64,000 bases of DNA from Marinomonas sargassi (GCF_025716875.1 NZ_JAOVZB010000006.1:186001-250000), one strand, 5' to 3'; positions 27,933 to 39,297 are shown, counted from the stretch's first letter. The notes: generated by a model not told the origin, from the letters alone. Made by a program: numbers and translations.

Positions 27933-28529
27933 ATGACACACACGAAAGAGTCACGTCAGCAACTACGCCAGCAACTACGCCAAGCAAGACGAAGTCTTTC
28001 TACTACAGAGCAAGCTAATGCGGCTAAGCACTTAGTAAAACAGTTTCAAGACAACTTACAGCCTCTTCTCATCAATTCACCTTCTCCAAAAAAAGTGGCT
28101 TTATACCTCGCCAATGATGGGGAAATTTGCCCGCAATATTTATGCGAGTTTTTTTGGCAAAGTAAGATTCAAACTTATTTACCCGTTATAGATAACCAAG
28201 AATTAAAATTTGCTGTCTATACAGAAAGTAGCCAATGGCAAAGTAATCAGTACGGTATAAAAGAGCCTGTCGCAACAGAATACCTTTCACCCCATGACTT
28301 AGACTTAGTATTTTTACCTTTGGTGGGATTCGACAAGCAGGGAGGAAGGTTAGGTATGGGAGGCGGTTTTTATGACAGAACATTCGCCAACAAAAAGGTG
28401 CACGAAGAACCTTTACTAATCGGCCTCGCCCATAACTGCCAACAAGTCGACGAACTCCCAATAGAGAGTTGGGATGTGCCTTTGCAAGCGATTCTTACGC
28501 CTAGCTCATTTATCGAAACTAAGACATAA
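27933..28529 (+). CDS. ygfA: 5-formyltetrahydrofolate cyclo-ligase
   Basis: 198 residues from the chosen ATG at 27933. The basic N-terminus (SRQQLRQQLRQARRSL) is followed by the ATP/folate core, including LVFLPLVGFDKQGGRLGMGGGFYDR near residue 130, the diagnostic GxGGGYYDR-type motif. It converts 5-formyl-THF to 5,10-methenyl-THF. A longer frame starts inside 6S RNA and would add 18 unrelated residues, so it was not used. It is probably cotranscribed with 6S RNA, as in E. coli. Confidence 0.92.
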   Translation: MTHTKESRQQLRQQLRQARRSLSTTEQANAAKHLVKQFQDNLQPLLINSPSPKKVALYLANDGEICPQYLCEFFWQSKIQTYLPVIDNQELKFAVYTESSQWQSNQYGIKEPVATEYLSPHDLDLVFLPLVGFDKQGGRLGMGGGFYDRTFANKKVHEEPLLIGLAHNCQQVDELPIESWDVPLQAILTPSSFIETKT

Positions 28530-28562
28530 AAAAACCGATAGTAGGCACCTATCGGCTTTTTC
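28527..28562. terminator. Terminator between the cyclo-ligase and the TraF-like pseudogene
   Basis: AAAACCGATAG pairs with CTATCGG followed by CTTTTT, with a seven-base loop. It has A/T runs on both sides and may serve both strands. Confidence 0.8.
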
Positions 28563-28587
28563 ATATCAAATAAAATTTCGAGTTAAA

Positions 28588-29807
28588 TCAAAACGCTGTG
28601 TTGTAAGCCAGAGAGAAGAAAATACTACGAGGTAGTTCTTCACCGTCTTCATCTTCAACCGTATCTAGAGCTACAGCCACATCTAAGTCTAGGCGTTTGA
28701 TAAGCGTCAAACCTGCTGTTGCATAGCTAAGTTCTGTACCCGCTAAGTTTTGGCGCATGCCAACACGTAGCCCCGGCAAGAAGTGAGTGTCACCGTAGTA
28801 AGATAGTGAACCAGCCGCCCACTGATACTCATCACCTACCGCATCGACAACAGAATTAGTATCATAAGACATACCTAACGTTAGCTGTTTACCGCTCGTG
28901 GATATTGCAAAATCAACGGTCGTTTGCATTTCCATAACATAATCGTCAGTAGCACTAATATCGTAACTATCCGAAGCGCTATTGGTCGTAATAGATGCCC
29001 CCTCAAACTCAGGTTCGTTCAGGTTTGAAAAGGTCACTCCCAACTGGTAATTGTGGGAAACCCAGATCGCACCAAGATCAACACCAACACCTGTACTACT
29101 CACAGAATCATCTGAAATTGCATCGCCTGCATTGGTAGAGTCATCATCCAGCTCAGCCAATGCACGCCCTAGAGATAATTGATGGAAACTTGCCTTTAAA
29201 CCACCCGATAACATACCGTGAGAGTTTTGCCAAATAGCTTGGTATAACCAAGACCAACACTCAGGACTACCGCTGTTTGGGCATATATAGAGCTATCGGT
29301 TTCGTATTCGCTTGAAACAACAGTGACATCATCCGCTAACAAGCTACCTTTATCTATTACTGAAGCGCAGGAGTCTAGCATAAAGGCACCGTTATTCTTA
29401 GTTTTGTAAATAATCGGCATCAAAGGAACTTACATAGAGACGGATGTTTTAACGTATGCAGTATCACTAATATCATCAAGAATATCATTCGCTTCAGAAG
29501 CACCAGCACTACTAGCCGTTGCATCCAAAATTTCTTCTAATTCTTCTACTTGGTCACCTAAGTCACTGACATCACCCATCTCAATGAATATACCAATAGG
29601 GCCGATAATACCAAAGCGGAAGCTGTCATTATCCTCTTTATTAACCATCAAGAAAGGCGCTGCTGGATTATGTAATGCCGTGGACAATACTCTTTTATTG
29701 GGAGAACCACTTAAGGTAAAGCTTGAACCTATTGGTTGGTTAACAGGCATGGCTGCCACAGCCACTCCACTTAATAAGCTAGCTGAAACGACTAAAAGCT
29801 TTTTCAT
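28588..29807 (-). pseudogene. TraF-like (F-type conjugal transfer TraF family, PF13729-type) envelope protein, broken by a stop and a frameshift
   Basis: Three adjacent minus-strand pieces together make one protein of about 406 residues. The first (29807-29430) has a signal peptide and GSFTLSGSPNKRVLSTALHNPAAPF, then an in-frame TAA at 29432-29430. The second reads on in the same frame with VPLMPIIYKTKNNGAFMLDS until a frameshift near 29235-29245. The third resumes in another frame (WQNSHGMLSGGLKASFHQLSL) and ends in a beta-strand with terminal Phe. The text DVGAIWV and LNEPEF matches the TraF-like chromosomal family, which is not tied to conjugation. It is probably a decayed gene; two sequencing errors are the alternative. 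Confidence 0.8.
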
Positions 29808-29936
29808 GACGACATTCCCCTGTGTGAGTCAAAATATAGCATAAGAATGATAAATACTTTCTGTTCTGCTAGTATTAATACTATATATTTTCCTTACACT
29901 TTCTATACAAAAAGACAACTAATAAGCTATAGATAT

Positions 29937-29975
29937 AAAAAAAGCCGCAGTACTATTTAAGCATGCAGCTTTTTC
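29937..29975 (-). terminator. Intrinsic terminator of the kds operon
   Basis: The minus strand reads AAAAAGCTGCA, an 18-base loop, then TGCGGCTTTTTTT, with a single U-G wobble in the stem. It lies 58 bases after the kdsB stop. Confidence 0.75.
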
Positions 29976-30032
29976 AATACATTACTTTTTATATGTCTTT
30001 AAGCCTTAACTCTCATTATAGATTATGACGAT

Positions 30033-30827
30033 CTAGGAAAGTTTTAGTCTAAGCTTTTCAAGATCTTCTGGAGTATCGACGCCATGACTCGGCAATACAT
30101 TAGATATAGCCACTTGTATTTTAATTCCATGGTGTAAAAAGCGCAGCTGTTCTAGTTTTTCCCAACGCTCTAGTGGCGATAGAGATAGCTCAGAATATTT
30201 AGCTAACAAACTCGCACGGTAAACATAAAGTCCAATATGGCGATACGCGGGAAACAACTCATTTAACACGTCATTTGTATTTTCATCTTCACTAAAGCCA
30301 TCCCTATCCCAAGGCATAGGCGCTCGGCTAAAATACAAAGCACGTTGCTTCTCATCACACACTACTTTCACCACATTAGGGTTAAAGAACTCCTTTTTAG
30401 AATCTATGTGGCAAGCTGCTGTTGCCATCTCAGATTCTTTATCGCTAGCCAATGCGGATACACAGGAATGAATTAAATCTACAGGGAGAAATGGCTCATC
30501 TCCTTGCACATTGACAACAATTTCATCACCTTGCCAAGATTTCTTTTCAGCGACTTCAGCCAGCCTCTCCGTACCATTTTCATGATCATCTTTTGTCATG
30601 ACTACATCAGCACCAAAGGCTAATGCTGTCTGCTCAATCACATGATGATCTGTAGCAATGGTCACAGATTTTGCCCCTGCTTTTAAAGCGAGCTCATATA
30701 CCCATTGCAGCACAGGCTTACCACCCAAATCCGCCATAAGCTTTTTAGGAAAACGCTGGGAGGCATATCGAGCAGGGATAACAATATGAAAATCAGGCAA
30801 ACTGCCTAGCAAATAATTTGTACTCAT
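30033..30827 (-). CDS. kdsB: 3-deoxy-manno-octulosonate cytidylyltransferase
   Basis: 264 residues. It activates Kdo as CMP-Kdo for lipopolysaccharide inner-core synthesis. The nucleotidyltransferase start FHIVIPARYASQRFPKKLM is diagnostic, and VVNVQGDEPFLP (about 103-114) and RHIGLYVYR follow. The ATG overlaps the kdsC stop (TAATG). It is last of the four kds genes; a terminator follows. Confidence 0.95.
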   Translation of the reverse strand: MSTNYLLGSLPDFHIVIPARYASQRFPKKLMADLGGKPVLQWVYELALKAGAKSVTIATDHHVIEQTALAFGADVVMTKDDHENGTERLAEVAEKKSWQGDEIVVNVQGDEPFLPVDLIHSCVSALASDKESEMATAACHIDSKKEFFNPNVVKVVCDEKQRALYFSRAPMPWDRDGFSEDENTNDVLNELFPAYRHIGLYVYRASLLAKYSELSLSPLERWEKLEQLRFLHHGIKIQVAISNVLPSHGVDTPEDLEKLRLKLS

Positions 30828-31408
30828 TATTTTTCAAACTCCGGCTTCTGAGCCAACTCATAGGCCTCTTCTAATGTCATTCTAGAGGCCAGTAATAAGT
30901 CGGCCACTTCACGAGCCACACCTTGTCCTGCCCCTTTCGTTAAAGCAAAAGAGCAATGGCGTTTTACAAGAACATGGGCATCTTCAGGACAAAAGGAAAG
31001 TCCAACGTGAGGCATCACCTGTAGATCAATAACATCATCTCCTACGTAGGCCGCATCTTCTCGTGCTATCCCCAAGTTGGACGTTAAATCAGCAAAGGCT
31101 TCTGCCTTGTTATGACAACCGGGATAAAAGTGCTCAACATTAAGATCTTGCATTCTTTTTCTAAGAGGCAAAGAGTCTTTCGCCGTAATCACAGCAACCT
31201 TAACCCCCCATTTAGGGAGCAACTTCATGGCTACACCATCTTTAACGTTGAAACTTTTTATCGTCTCACCTTCGGAGGTATAGAGTAGACGCCCGTCTGT
31301 TAGCACGCCATCCACATCAAAAACCACCAGTTTAATAGCACTAAATTGATCCATGAGCGGCTTATTATCACTGAGCTCCGAATAAGAGGAGAGAAAAGGC
31401 AAGTCCAT
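30827..31408 (-). CDS. kdsC: 3-deoxy-manno-octulosonate-8-phosphatase
   Basis: 193 residues of the HAD phosphatase class with little cap. Motif I is VFDVDGVLTDG (nucleophile Asp), motif II is VITAKDS, motif III has a Lys in GCHNKAEAF, and motif IV is YVGDDVIDL. It removes phosphate from Kdo-8-phosphate. It starts two bases after the kdsA stop and overlaps kdsB by one base, so these genes are tightly coupled. Confidence 0.94.
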   Translation of the reverse strand: MDLPFLSSYSELSDNKPLMDQFSAIKLVVFDVDGVLTDGRLLYTSEGETIKSFNVKDGVAMKLLPKWGVKVAVITAKDSLPLRKRMQDLNVEHFYPGCHNKAEAFADLTSNLGIAREDAAYVGDDVIDLQVMPHVGLSFCPEDAHVLVKRHCSFALTKGAGQGVAREVADLLLASRMTLEEAYELAQKPEFEK

Positions 31409-31410
31409 AG

Positions 31411-33317
<1,907 letters not shown>

Positions 33318-33445
33318 GAGGCCTCTCTGCTTTCCATAATGAATGTAATACTCAAACATTATACAGAGGAGAAAACTAAGCGCCTACCAAAGAAGTACTT
33401 TTCATAAAAACTTTGGCAAGCAACTCAGTTAGTCGTGTCAGTTTG

Positions 33446-34528
33446 CTACTTTAAGCAGCTTAAATATTGACCACTTAATGTTTTTAAGAAAGTTAAATAA
33501 GCGTCTTGGCTTAGTTCAATACTGCTACCTAGCGGGTCCAGAACCGCTGTTTTAACCTGCGAGCCACTCAATAAGGTTGTCACTATTGCAGGGCTAAATT
33601 GCGGTTCGCTGAATACACATTGAACGCCAAGCTCTTCTATCTGATGGCGTACTTCTGCCACTTTCTTAGCACCTGGTTTGCGTTCAGGACTAACAGTAAC
33701 TTCACCGACCTTATTCAAATCATAATGTTCTTCAAAATAGGTATAAGCGTCATGAAATACAACATAAGGAACAGTCTTAACTTCACTCAATGACTTGCGT
33801 ATTTCTGCATCAGTAGCACTTAAGCCTTTTTCGAATTTAGCTAGGTTCGACTTGTAATAAGCGGCATTAGCTGTATCTGCATAGACCAAACGCTTAGTCA
33901 CCTCATTTGCTAACAATCTAGCATTTTCAGGCAGTAACCATACATGTGGATCTACACCACTATGGTCATGACCTTCGTGTCCATCATGGTGTTCTTCATG
34001 ACCTTCATGATGTTCTTCATGACCTTCATGATGTTCTTCATGACCTTCATGATGTTCTTCATGACCTTCATGGTCTTCATGGTCTTCATGGTCTTCATGC
34101 TCGTCATGGTGCTCTTCATGACCTTCATGGTCTTCATGGTCTTCATGGTCTTCATGGTCTTCATGGTCTTCATGCTCGTCATGGTGCTCTTCAGCGAAAT
34201 CATGTAAAACGACACCATTTAGGCCTAACCACTCTACAGATGAATCAAGCTTTCCCGCATTCTTTAACGGCTTTTCCAAGAAGCTTTCTAATGACTCCCC
34301 TACCCAAACAATTTCATCAGCGTTATGGATTTTCTTAAGATCAGAAGGACGTAAGGCAAAATCATGAGGTGAAGCCGTGCTCGAAAGAATTTGCTGAATA
34401 TCTGCTTTATCTCCAGCAATCGCTGCTACCACCATAGAAACAGGGTTTATGCTGGTAACAACAACAGGTTTAGCAAGAGCCAAAGGAGAAAGCGCAGAAA
34501 TACCAAGTGCGATGAGAGTTTTGTTCAT
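33446..34528 (-). CDS. znuA: Zinc ABC transporter substrate-binding protein with an expanded His-rich loop
   Basis: 360 residues with a signal peptide (cleavage after ALA, about residue 19). The cluster A-I metal-binding fold has its His ligands in TASPHDFALRPSD (about 55), GVDPHVWLLPENA (about 202) and VFHDAYTYFEEHY, and Glu/Asp in the C-lobe. Between about residues 114 and 196 lies an 83-residue run of His, Glu, Asp and Gly, much longer than in E. coli ZnuA; such loops are thought to collect zinc. No znuB or znuC gene is adjacent, so this copy is an orphan in the window. A Zur-like palindrome lies just upstream. The ATG at 34528 is preferred, with five extra upstream residues rejected. Confidence 0.92.
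   Translation of the reverse strand: MNKTLIALGISALSPLALAKPVVVTSINPVSMVVAAIAGDKADIQQILSSTASPHDFALRPSDLKKIHNADEIVWVGESLESFLEKPLKNAGKLDSSVEWLGLNGVVLHDFAEEHHDEHEDHEDHEDHEDHEDHEGHEEHHDEHEDHEDHEDHEGHEEHHEGHEEHHEGHEEHHEGHEEHHDGHEGHDHSGVDPHVWLLPENARLLANEVTKRLVYADTANAAYYKSNLAKFEKGLSATDAEIRKSLSEVKTVPYVVFHDAYTYFEEHYDLNKVGEVTVSPERKPGAKKVAEVRHQIEELGVQCVFSEPQFSPAIVTTLLSGSQVKTAVLDPLGSSIELSQDAYLTFLKTLSGQYLSCLK
33941..34189 (-). repeat. Low-complexity His/Glu/Asp/Gly codon repeat inside znuA
   Basis: The coding strand repeats the 9-base unit for Glu-Asp-His (about ten copies in two blocks) and a longer unit for Gly-His-Glu-Glu-His-His-Glu (several copies). The near-identical DNA copies make it prone to slippage and to misassembly from short reads. 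All unit lengths are multiples of three, so length changes keep the frame. Confidence 0.9.
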
Positions 34529-34548
34529 TTTTAAACCAACCAAATCAA

Positions 34549-34570
34549 ATTATGTTATAACATAACAATA
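34549..34570. promoter_or_regulatory. Zur-like operator upstream of znuA
   Basis: ATTATGTTATAACATAACAATA contains the perfect palindrome TATGTTATAACATA and closely resembles the gammaproteobacterial Zur consensus (TGTTATAATATAACA). It lies about 21 bases above the znuA ATG, in a position suited to zinc-dependent repression. Confidence 0.75.
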
Positions 34571-34718
34571 CGAGAATACTTATAGAGATTCAAGCCCTCC
34601 ACAAAGCCCGAACACCTAATTAACCTTTTATTTACACTTAAAATACTAAAAACTTTTCTTTGATAGGGAATCGCGATGGCTTATGCTTTTCTGGGTACAC
34701 ACTTTCACTGAGTAATAT

Positions 34719-35255
34719 ATGCCTGACACAACAGAAATCATCACTCTCGTCGACAAAGACAATAATGTTATTGGCGATATTCCTCGCCACGAAATGGACT
34801 TTTCTAATCATTTTCACCGTGTCACATACATTTTGGTGTTAAGCCCGAAAGGCCACTTGATCGTGCAAAAAAGAGCGGATAATAAAGCCTTTTGTCCTGG
34901 TTACTTTGGCATTACCACAGGTGGTGTGGTGGAAAAAGGTGAGACCTATTTAAAATCTGCGCATCGTGAACTAAAAGAAGAGTTAGGAATTCAGGGCAAA
35001 CTAGAAACTCACGGTGTTTTTATGACGCAAGGTGAAGGCTACAATATTTGGGGGAAAATATTCACCCTCCACTATAATCCCGCATTACATGGAACAATGG
35101 AGCTTCAAAAAAGTGAAGTTTCTTCCATCCACGAAATGAGCATCAAGAATATCATTGATAACCCTGATGGTCTGTTGTTCACACCAGACTCTCTAGATGC
35201 ATTAAAATATTATATCAATCAGCAAACCCAGGCCTGTAGCCATGATCCGGCTTAG
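34719..35255 (+). CDS. Nudix hydrolase (YfcD-like)
   Basis: 178 residues. The Nudix box GGVVEKGETYLKSAHRELKEELGI (split: Gly at about 68, REL and EE at about 84-88) fits Gx5Ex7REUxEExGU, so it should hydrolyse a nucleoside-diphosphate-linked compound with Mg. The N-terminal part, FHRVTYILVLSPKG, resembles E. coli YfcD and isopentenyl-diphosphate isomerase-like proteins. The exact substrate is unknown. It overlaps the DUF2927 gene by 14 bases, indicating coupling. Confidence 0.88.
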   Translation: MPDTTEIITLVDKDNNVIGDIPRHEMDFSNHFHRVTYILVLSPKGHLIVQKRADNKAFCPGYFGITTGGVVEKGETYLKSAHRELKEELGIQGKLETHGVFMTQGEGYNIWGKIFTLHYNPALHGTMELQKSEVSSIHEMSIKNIIDNPDGLLFTPDSLDALKYYINQQTQACSHDPA

Positions 35256-36021
35256 CTTCATCATTTTAATTATGGCACTGTCTTCCCATAGCCCAGCGTC
35301 TGAACGCTGGCAACAAGATGGCTATATCATCAACAGCTTTATTAAAATCGCTCTAGAACGTGAATATAAAGAGACAAAGTTCCCAAAATTAATTCGCTGG
35401 GTGAAGCCTATTCATATCTTTGTCGATAGTGATCATGATGATACTGAATTTTTAGCGGAGCTCCTCAGTGTTCATGCCAAGCATCTTTCTTCTATTACAG
35501 GGTTACCAATTAAGTTTGTCGACACCCCCAAAAAAGCCAATCTATTTACTATTTTCACCTCTTATAGCAATATGGAAAACAAGGTTAAACAATACATTGG
35601 TGATCCGGATAGAATACGAGCTGCACTAAACGAAGCCATCTGTTTAGGTAATTTTAGACGCAACTCACGCTACGAAATAACTCGAGGAACCATCATTATC
35701 CCTGTTGATTATGCTAGGGAGAAAGCTAGACTACTCGACTGTATTGTCGAAGAAATTACACAGCTGCTAGGCCTACCAAACGACTCGGACGAGGTCTTCC
35801 CTTCAATTTTCAACGATAGAAGTGTTGATGCTTATCTAAGCCCTCTTGACTACATTCTTTTAAAAGCACTTTACTCGCCACACTTAAAGCAAGGTATGGA
35901 TGTCACTAAAACAAGAGCTGCTCTACCAAAAGTCTTGGCAAGCTTAAAAGCAAATAACGACATAAAAGACGCAGCGGAAAAAGTTCAAAAAGGCAGCCTA
36001 AAAAGCTATCTAGGAGAGTAA
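35242..36021 (+). CDS. DUF2927 family exported protein
   Basis: 259 residues with a short signal peptide (cleavage near residue 19, SPA-SE). The centre resembles DUF2927 proteins: CLGNFRRNSRYEITRGTIIIP (about 134) and a later CIVEEITQLLGLPNDSD (about 171), followed by LSPLDYILLKALYSPHLKQGM. The Glu-Glu-x-Thr-Gln arrangement in CIVEEITQ recalls a zinc-peptidase-like helix, but no HExxH is present, so no activity is claimed. It overlaps the Nudix gene by 14 bases. Confidence 0.78.
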   Translation: MIRLSFIILIMALSSHSPASERWQQDGYIINSFIKIALEREYKETKFPKLIRWVKPIHIFVDSDHDDTEFLAELLSVHAKHLSSITGLPIKFVDTPKKANLFTIFTSYSNMENKVKQYIGDPDRIRAALNEAICLGNFRRNSRYEITRGTIIIPVDYAREKARLLDCIVEEITQLLGLPNDSDEVFPSIFNDRSVDAYLSPLDYILLKALYSPHLKQGMDVTKTRAALPKVLASLKANNDIKDAAEKVQKGSLKSYLGE

Positions 36022-36167
36022 GTTAAGCATAAAAAATGGCAGCGTTGCCCTATATCAATAATATTGCTTATATTTTCAAGGCATTCGACAAATTCCACTT
36101 ATCCACTCTGCTTTCTTAAATAAGTTAGGTAGAATGCCACTCATAAAAATTGGACCGGAGTGCCTTA

Positions 36168-37268
36168 ATGTTCCCTGAGCTCAAAAATGACCGTTTTTTA
36201 CGCGCATTACAGAAACAACCAGTTGATACCACCCCAGTATGGATGATGAGACAAGCGGGTCGCTACTTACCAGAATATCGAGCGAGTCGAGCTACCGCAG
36301 GAGATTTTTTAAGCCTGTGCAAGAATGATCAGTTTGCATGCGAAGTCACTCTACAACCACTCAAACGCTACGACCTTGATGCTGCCATTCTCTTTTCAGA
36401 TATCCTAACGATTCCTGATGCAATGGGACTGGGCCTTTATTTCGAAGCTGGCGAAGGGCCTAAATTCAAACACCAAATTCGCACCAAAGCAGATGTTGAC
36501 GCTTTACCTATAACGACAGACACAGACCTTGACTATGTAATGAAGGCTGTCACAACAATACGTCATGGTTTAAACGGAAGCGTACCTCTCATTGGCTTTT
36601 CTGGCAGTCCATGGACATTAGCAACCTATATGATTGAAAATGGCTCTAGTAAAGATTTTCGTCATATAAAAGCCATGATGTACAGTGAACCTGAAACACT
36701 GCACGCCTTATTAGACAAACTAGCAAAATCTGTTATCAGCTACTTAAATGGTCAAATATTAGCTGGAGCACAAGCATTACAAATTTTTGATACTTGGGGT
36801 GGAATTCTTAGTGGCCCTATGTACCAACAGTTTTCATTACTTTATATGAAACAAATACTTGATAGCCTGATACGTGATCACCAAGGTAAAAAAATCCCTG
36901 TTATTCTATTCACCAAGAACGGCGGACAATGGCTAGAGAATATGGCGGCCACTGGCGCAGATGCGCTGGGCTTAGACTGGACAACCGATATTGCTGAGGC
37001 ACGTGCACGAGTAGGTAAAAATGTAGCTCTACAAGGAAACATTGACCCTTGCGTGCTCTATGCGGGCAAAGAAGTAATAGAACGCGAAGTTGAAAACGTA
37101 CTCGCAGGGTTTGGCCATGGCACAGGACATGTATTTAATCTTGGTCATGGTATCCATCAATTTGTTAATCCAGACCACCCTAAGTATTTAATAGATGCCG
37201 TGCATGCTCAAGGACAAAAGTACCACTCAAAAAATTATGGCGACTTAGACGCCTTAAATGGGCTCTAA
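36168..37268 (+). CDS. hemE: Uroporphyrinogen decarboxylase
   Basis: 366 residues. It decarboxylates uroporphyrinogen III to coproporphyrinogen III in haem synthesis. [16 protein letters not shown] near residue 25 is the diagnostic substrate-binding motif; [29 protein letters not shown] and FNLGHGIHQ follow in order. The ATG at 36168 follows GGAG at eight bases and gives the standard start; six extra upstream residues were rejected. It stands as its own unit. Confidence 0.96.
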   Translation: MFPELKNDRFLRALQKQPVDTTPVWMMRQAGRYLPEYRASRATAGDFLSLCKNDQFACEVTLQPLKRYDLDAAILFSDILTIPDAMGLGLYFEAGEGPKFKHQIRTKADVDALPITTDTDLDYVMKAVTTIRHGLNGSVPLIGFSGSPWTLATYMIENGSSKDFRHIKAMMYSEPETLHALLDKLAKSVISYLNGQILAGAQALQIFDTWGGILSGPMYQQFSLLYMKQILDSLIRDHQGKKIPVILFTKNGGQWLENMAATGADALGLDWTTDIAEARARVGKNVALQGNIDPCVLYAGKEVIEREVENVLAGFGHGTGHVFNLGHGIHQFVNPDHPKYLIDAVHAQGQKYHSKNYGDLDALNGL

Positions 37269-37370
37269 ATATCACTCACTTTCGAGCAAACTTCACCTCG
37301 CTAGAACTGAACTAATGACTCTAACTCTAGCGATATAATGAATTGAGTGATACTTTAAAAGAAATAATAA

Positions 37371-37736
<366 letters not shown>

Positions 37737-37765
37737 AAAGTCCGTTACATACACTACACAAAATA

Positions 37766-37797
37766 AAAAAGAGGCCCAAAAGCCTCTTTTTTATTTT
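37766..37797. terminator. Bidirectional terminator between glnB and the amino-acid ABC operon
   Basis: AAAAGAGGC (37767-37775) pairs with GCCTCTTTT (37782-37790), with T-runs on both strands. It lies between convergent gene ends. Confidence 0.9.
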
Positions 37798-37815
37798 CGT
37801 TAAACACTCACAAAC

Positions 37816-38526
37816 TTAGCTTTTATCTTCAAGCTGAATAGACTGAGTTCCCAAGTAACGATTCTGACGAAGTTCAATCTGGCGGAACAAGAAGATAACC
37901 AACATGCTAATCAATAAGTAAATAGCACCGGCCGCAAGAAAAATCTCTATTGGCGTATAGGTTCTAGCAATAATAGTTCTTGCCATACCAGTCAGATCTA
38001 AAATAGTAATCGTGCTCGCTAAAGCGCTTCCTTTAAGCATCAAGATAATTTCATTACCGTATGAAGGTAAAACAATACCAAAAGCCCTAGGAAGCAAGAT
38101 ACGACGGTACATTTGCACCTTAGTCATTCCAAGTACCTTACATGCCTCTACCTCACCTTTAGGTATAGCCTGAATTGCTCCGCGGAAAATTTCGGCTGTG
38201 TAAGCTGAGGTATTAAGAGTGAATGCAATAATTGCACACCAAAATGGTTCTTTCAGTATCGGCCAGAAAATACTATTCTTTACCGCTTCGAACTGAGAGG
38301 CGCCGTAGTACACTAGAAATATCTGCACTAAAAGTGGCGTACCACGAAAGAAGAAAATATATCCAAAAGGAATGGCTCGTACCCATGCAACAGGAGATAT
38401 GCGTGCTAAGGCAATAGGTAAGGCAAAAATACCGCCAAGCACAACGGAAAGCAAAACCAATTGCAAAGTGACCCAAGCACCGCTTAGTAAGCGCGGGAAA
38501 TATTCAATAACTACAGAGAAATCCAT
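37816..38526 (-). CDS. Polar/basic amino-acid ABC transporter permease (HisM/ArtM type)
   Basis: 236 residues with about five membrane helices. The EAA loop SAYTAEIFRGAIQAIPKGEVEACKVLGM, the ATPase contact of the His/Glu/Gln/Arg permease family, is present (about 110-138), as is the FRGTPLLVQI motif. It pairs with the permease gene just upstream. Four genes (ATPase, binding protein, two permeases) lie in order on one strand. Substrate specificity is inferred from context as arginine/ornithine or a related amino acid. Confidence 0.88.
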   Translation of the reverse strand: MDFSVVIEYFPRLLSGAWVTLQLVLLSVVLGGIFALPIALARISPVAWVRAIPFGYIFFFRGTPLLVQIFLVYYGASQFEAVKNSIFWPILKEPFWCAIIAFTLNTSAYTAEIFRGAIQAIPKGEVEACKVLGMTKVQMYRRILLPRAFGIVLPSYGNEIILMLKGSALASTITILDLTGMARTIIARTYTPIEIFLAAGAIYLLISMLVIFLFRQIELRQNRYLGTQSIQLEDKS

Positions 38527-38529
38527 CCA

Positions 38530-39219
38530 CTACCCCCTAACTAAGCCACGGCTCGCGCGCTTTTCCATATAAGACACAAGAACCATAGATACAATGGTTA
38601 GCACTAGATACATTAGCGCTGCCACTAAATAAAACAAGAAAGCTTCTTTAGTATTACTCACAGCAATGTTTGCCTTACGCATAATGTCATCCAATCCCAC
38701 TACAGACACCAGAGCAGTATCCTTTAGTAGCACTAAAAATAAATTGCCTAAACCAGGCAAAGAAACCAACCAAACTTGTGGCAGAATAATTCGATAAAAC
38801 TTTCTAACCGGCCCCATACCCAAAGCGATAGCCGCTTCATGTTGCCCTTTGGGAATAGACTGTAACGCCCCACGAAACACTTCCGTTGCGTACGCCCCAA
38901 ACGTTAAGCCAAGTGCTGTAACACCAGCGGCAAAAGAACTTATTTCAATATATTCTTGGTAACCAAATAGGCCAGCAATTGCCATGAGAACATGGGTAGC
39001 ACCAAAATAAATAATGAGTACAGTTAAAAGCTCCGGAATACCACGAATCACCGTCGTATATGCATTAGCCAACCAACGAAAAGGCTTTACTGAAGATAGC
39101 TTAGCTGAAGCGCCCAATAGGCCTAATACTAGCCCAACAGCTAAAGACGCTAAGGCAAGCTGCAAGGTTACCAATGCACCTTGGAGCAGTTGGTCGCCAA
39201 ACCCATAAAGATCAATCAT
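38530..39219 (-). CDS. Polar/basic amino-acid ABC transporter permease (HisQ/ArtQ type)
   Basis: 229 residues with about five membrane helices and the EAA loop GAYATEVFRGALQSIPKGQHEAAIALGM (about 107-134). VIRGIPELLTVLIIYFG is the matching N-terminal family motif. It partners the HisM-type permease, whose start lies three bases after its stop. A hairpin between it and the binding-protein gene may lower its expression. Confidence 0.88.
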   Translation of the reverse strand: MIDLYGFGDQLLQGALVTLQLALASLAVGLVLGLLGASAKLSSVKPFRWLANAYTTVIRGIPELLTVLIIYFGATHVLMAIAGLFGYQEYIEISSFAAGVTALGLTFGAYATEVFRGALQSIPKGQHEAAIALGMGPVRKFYRIILPQVWLVSLPGLGNLFLVLLKDTALVSVVGLDDIMRKANIAVSNTKEAFLFYLVAALMYLVLTIVSMVLVSYMEKRASRGLVRG

Positions 39220-39242
39220 AGCTTCCCTCTAGTATGAATAAA

Positions 39243-39274
39243 AAAACGTGTCCTTGGCACACAGTGCCAAGGAC
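39243..39274 (-). terminator. Strong hairpin between binding-protein and permease genes, probable partial terminator
   Basis: GTCCTTGGCAC (39250-39260) and GTGCCAAGGAC (39264-39274) form a perfect 11-bp stem with a three-base loop. On the minus strand it is followed by ACG and then seven T, so it resembles an intrinsic terminator. Its place within an operon suggests attenuation or 3' mRNA protection that leaves the binding protein in excess, as in the his transport operon. Confidence 0.75.
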
Positions 39275-39297
39275 AGTTGCACGATTAAGACTCAAAC

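Noticed and set aside
28588..29807. Conjugation module suggested by the TraF name
   Set aside because: No other transfer genes are near; this TraF-like family is commonly chromosomal and the gene is broken.
33946..34338. Plus-strand open frames across the znuA His-rich repeat
   Set aside because: They are products of the low-complexity codon repeat read on the wrong strand. The minus-strand ZnuA fold, signal peptide and metal ligands explain the region.
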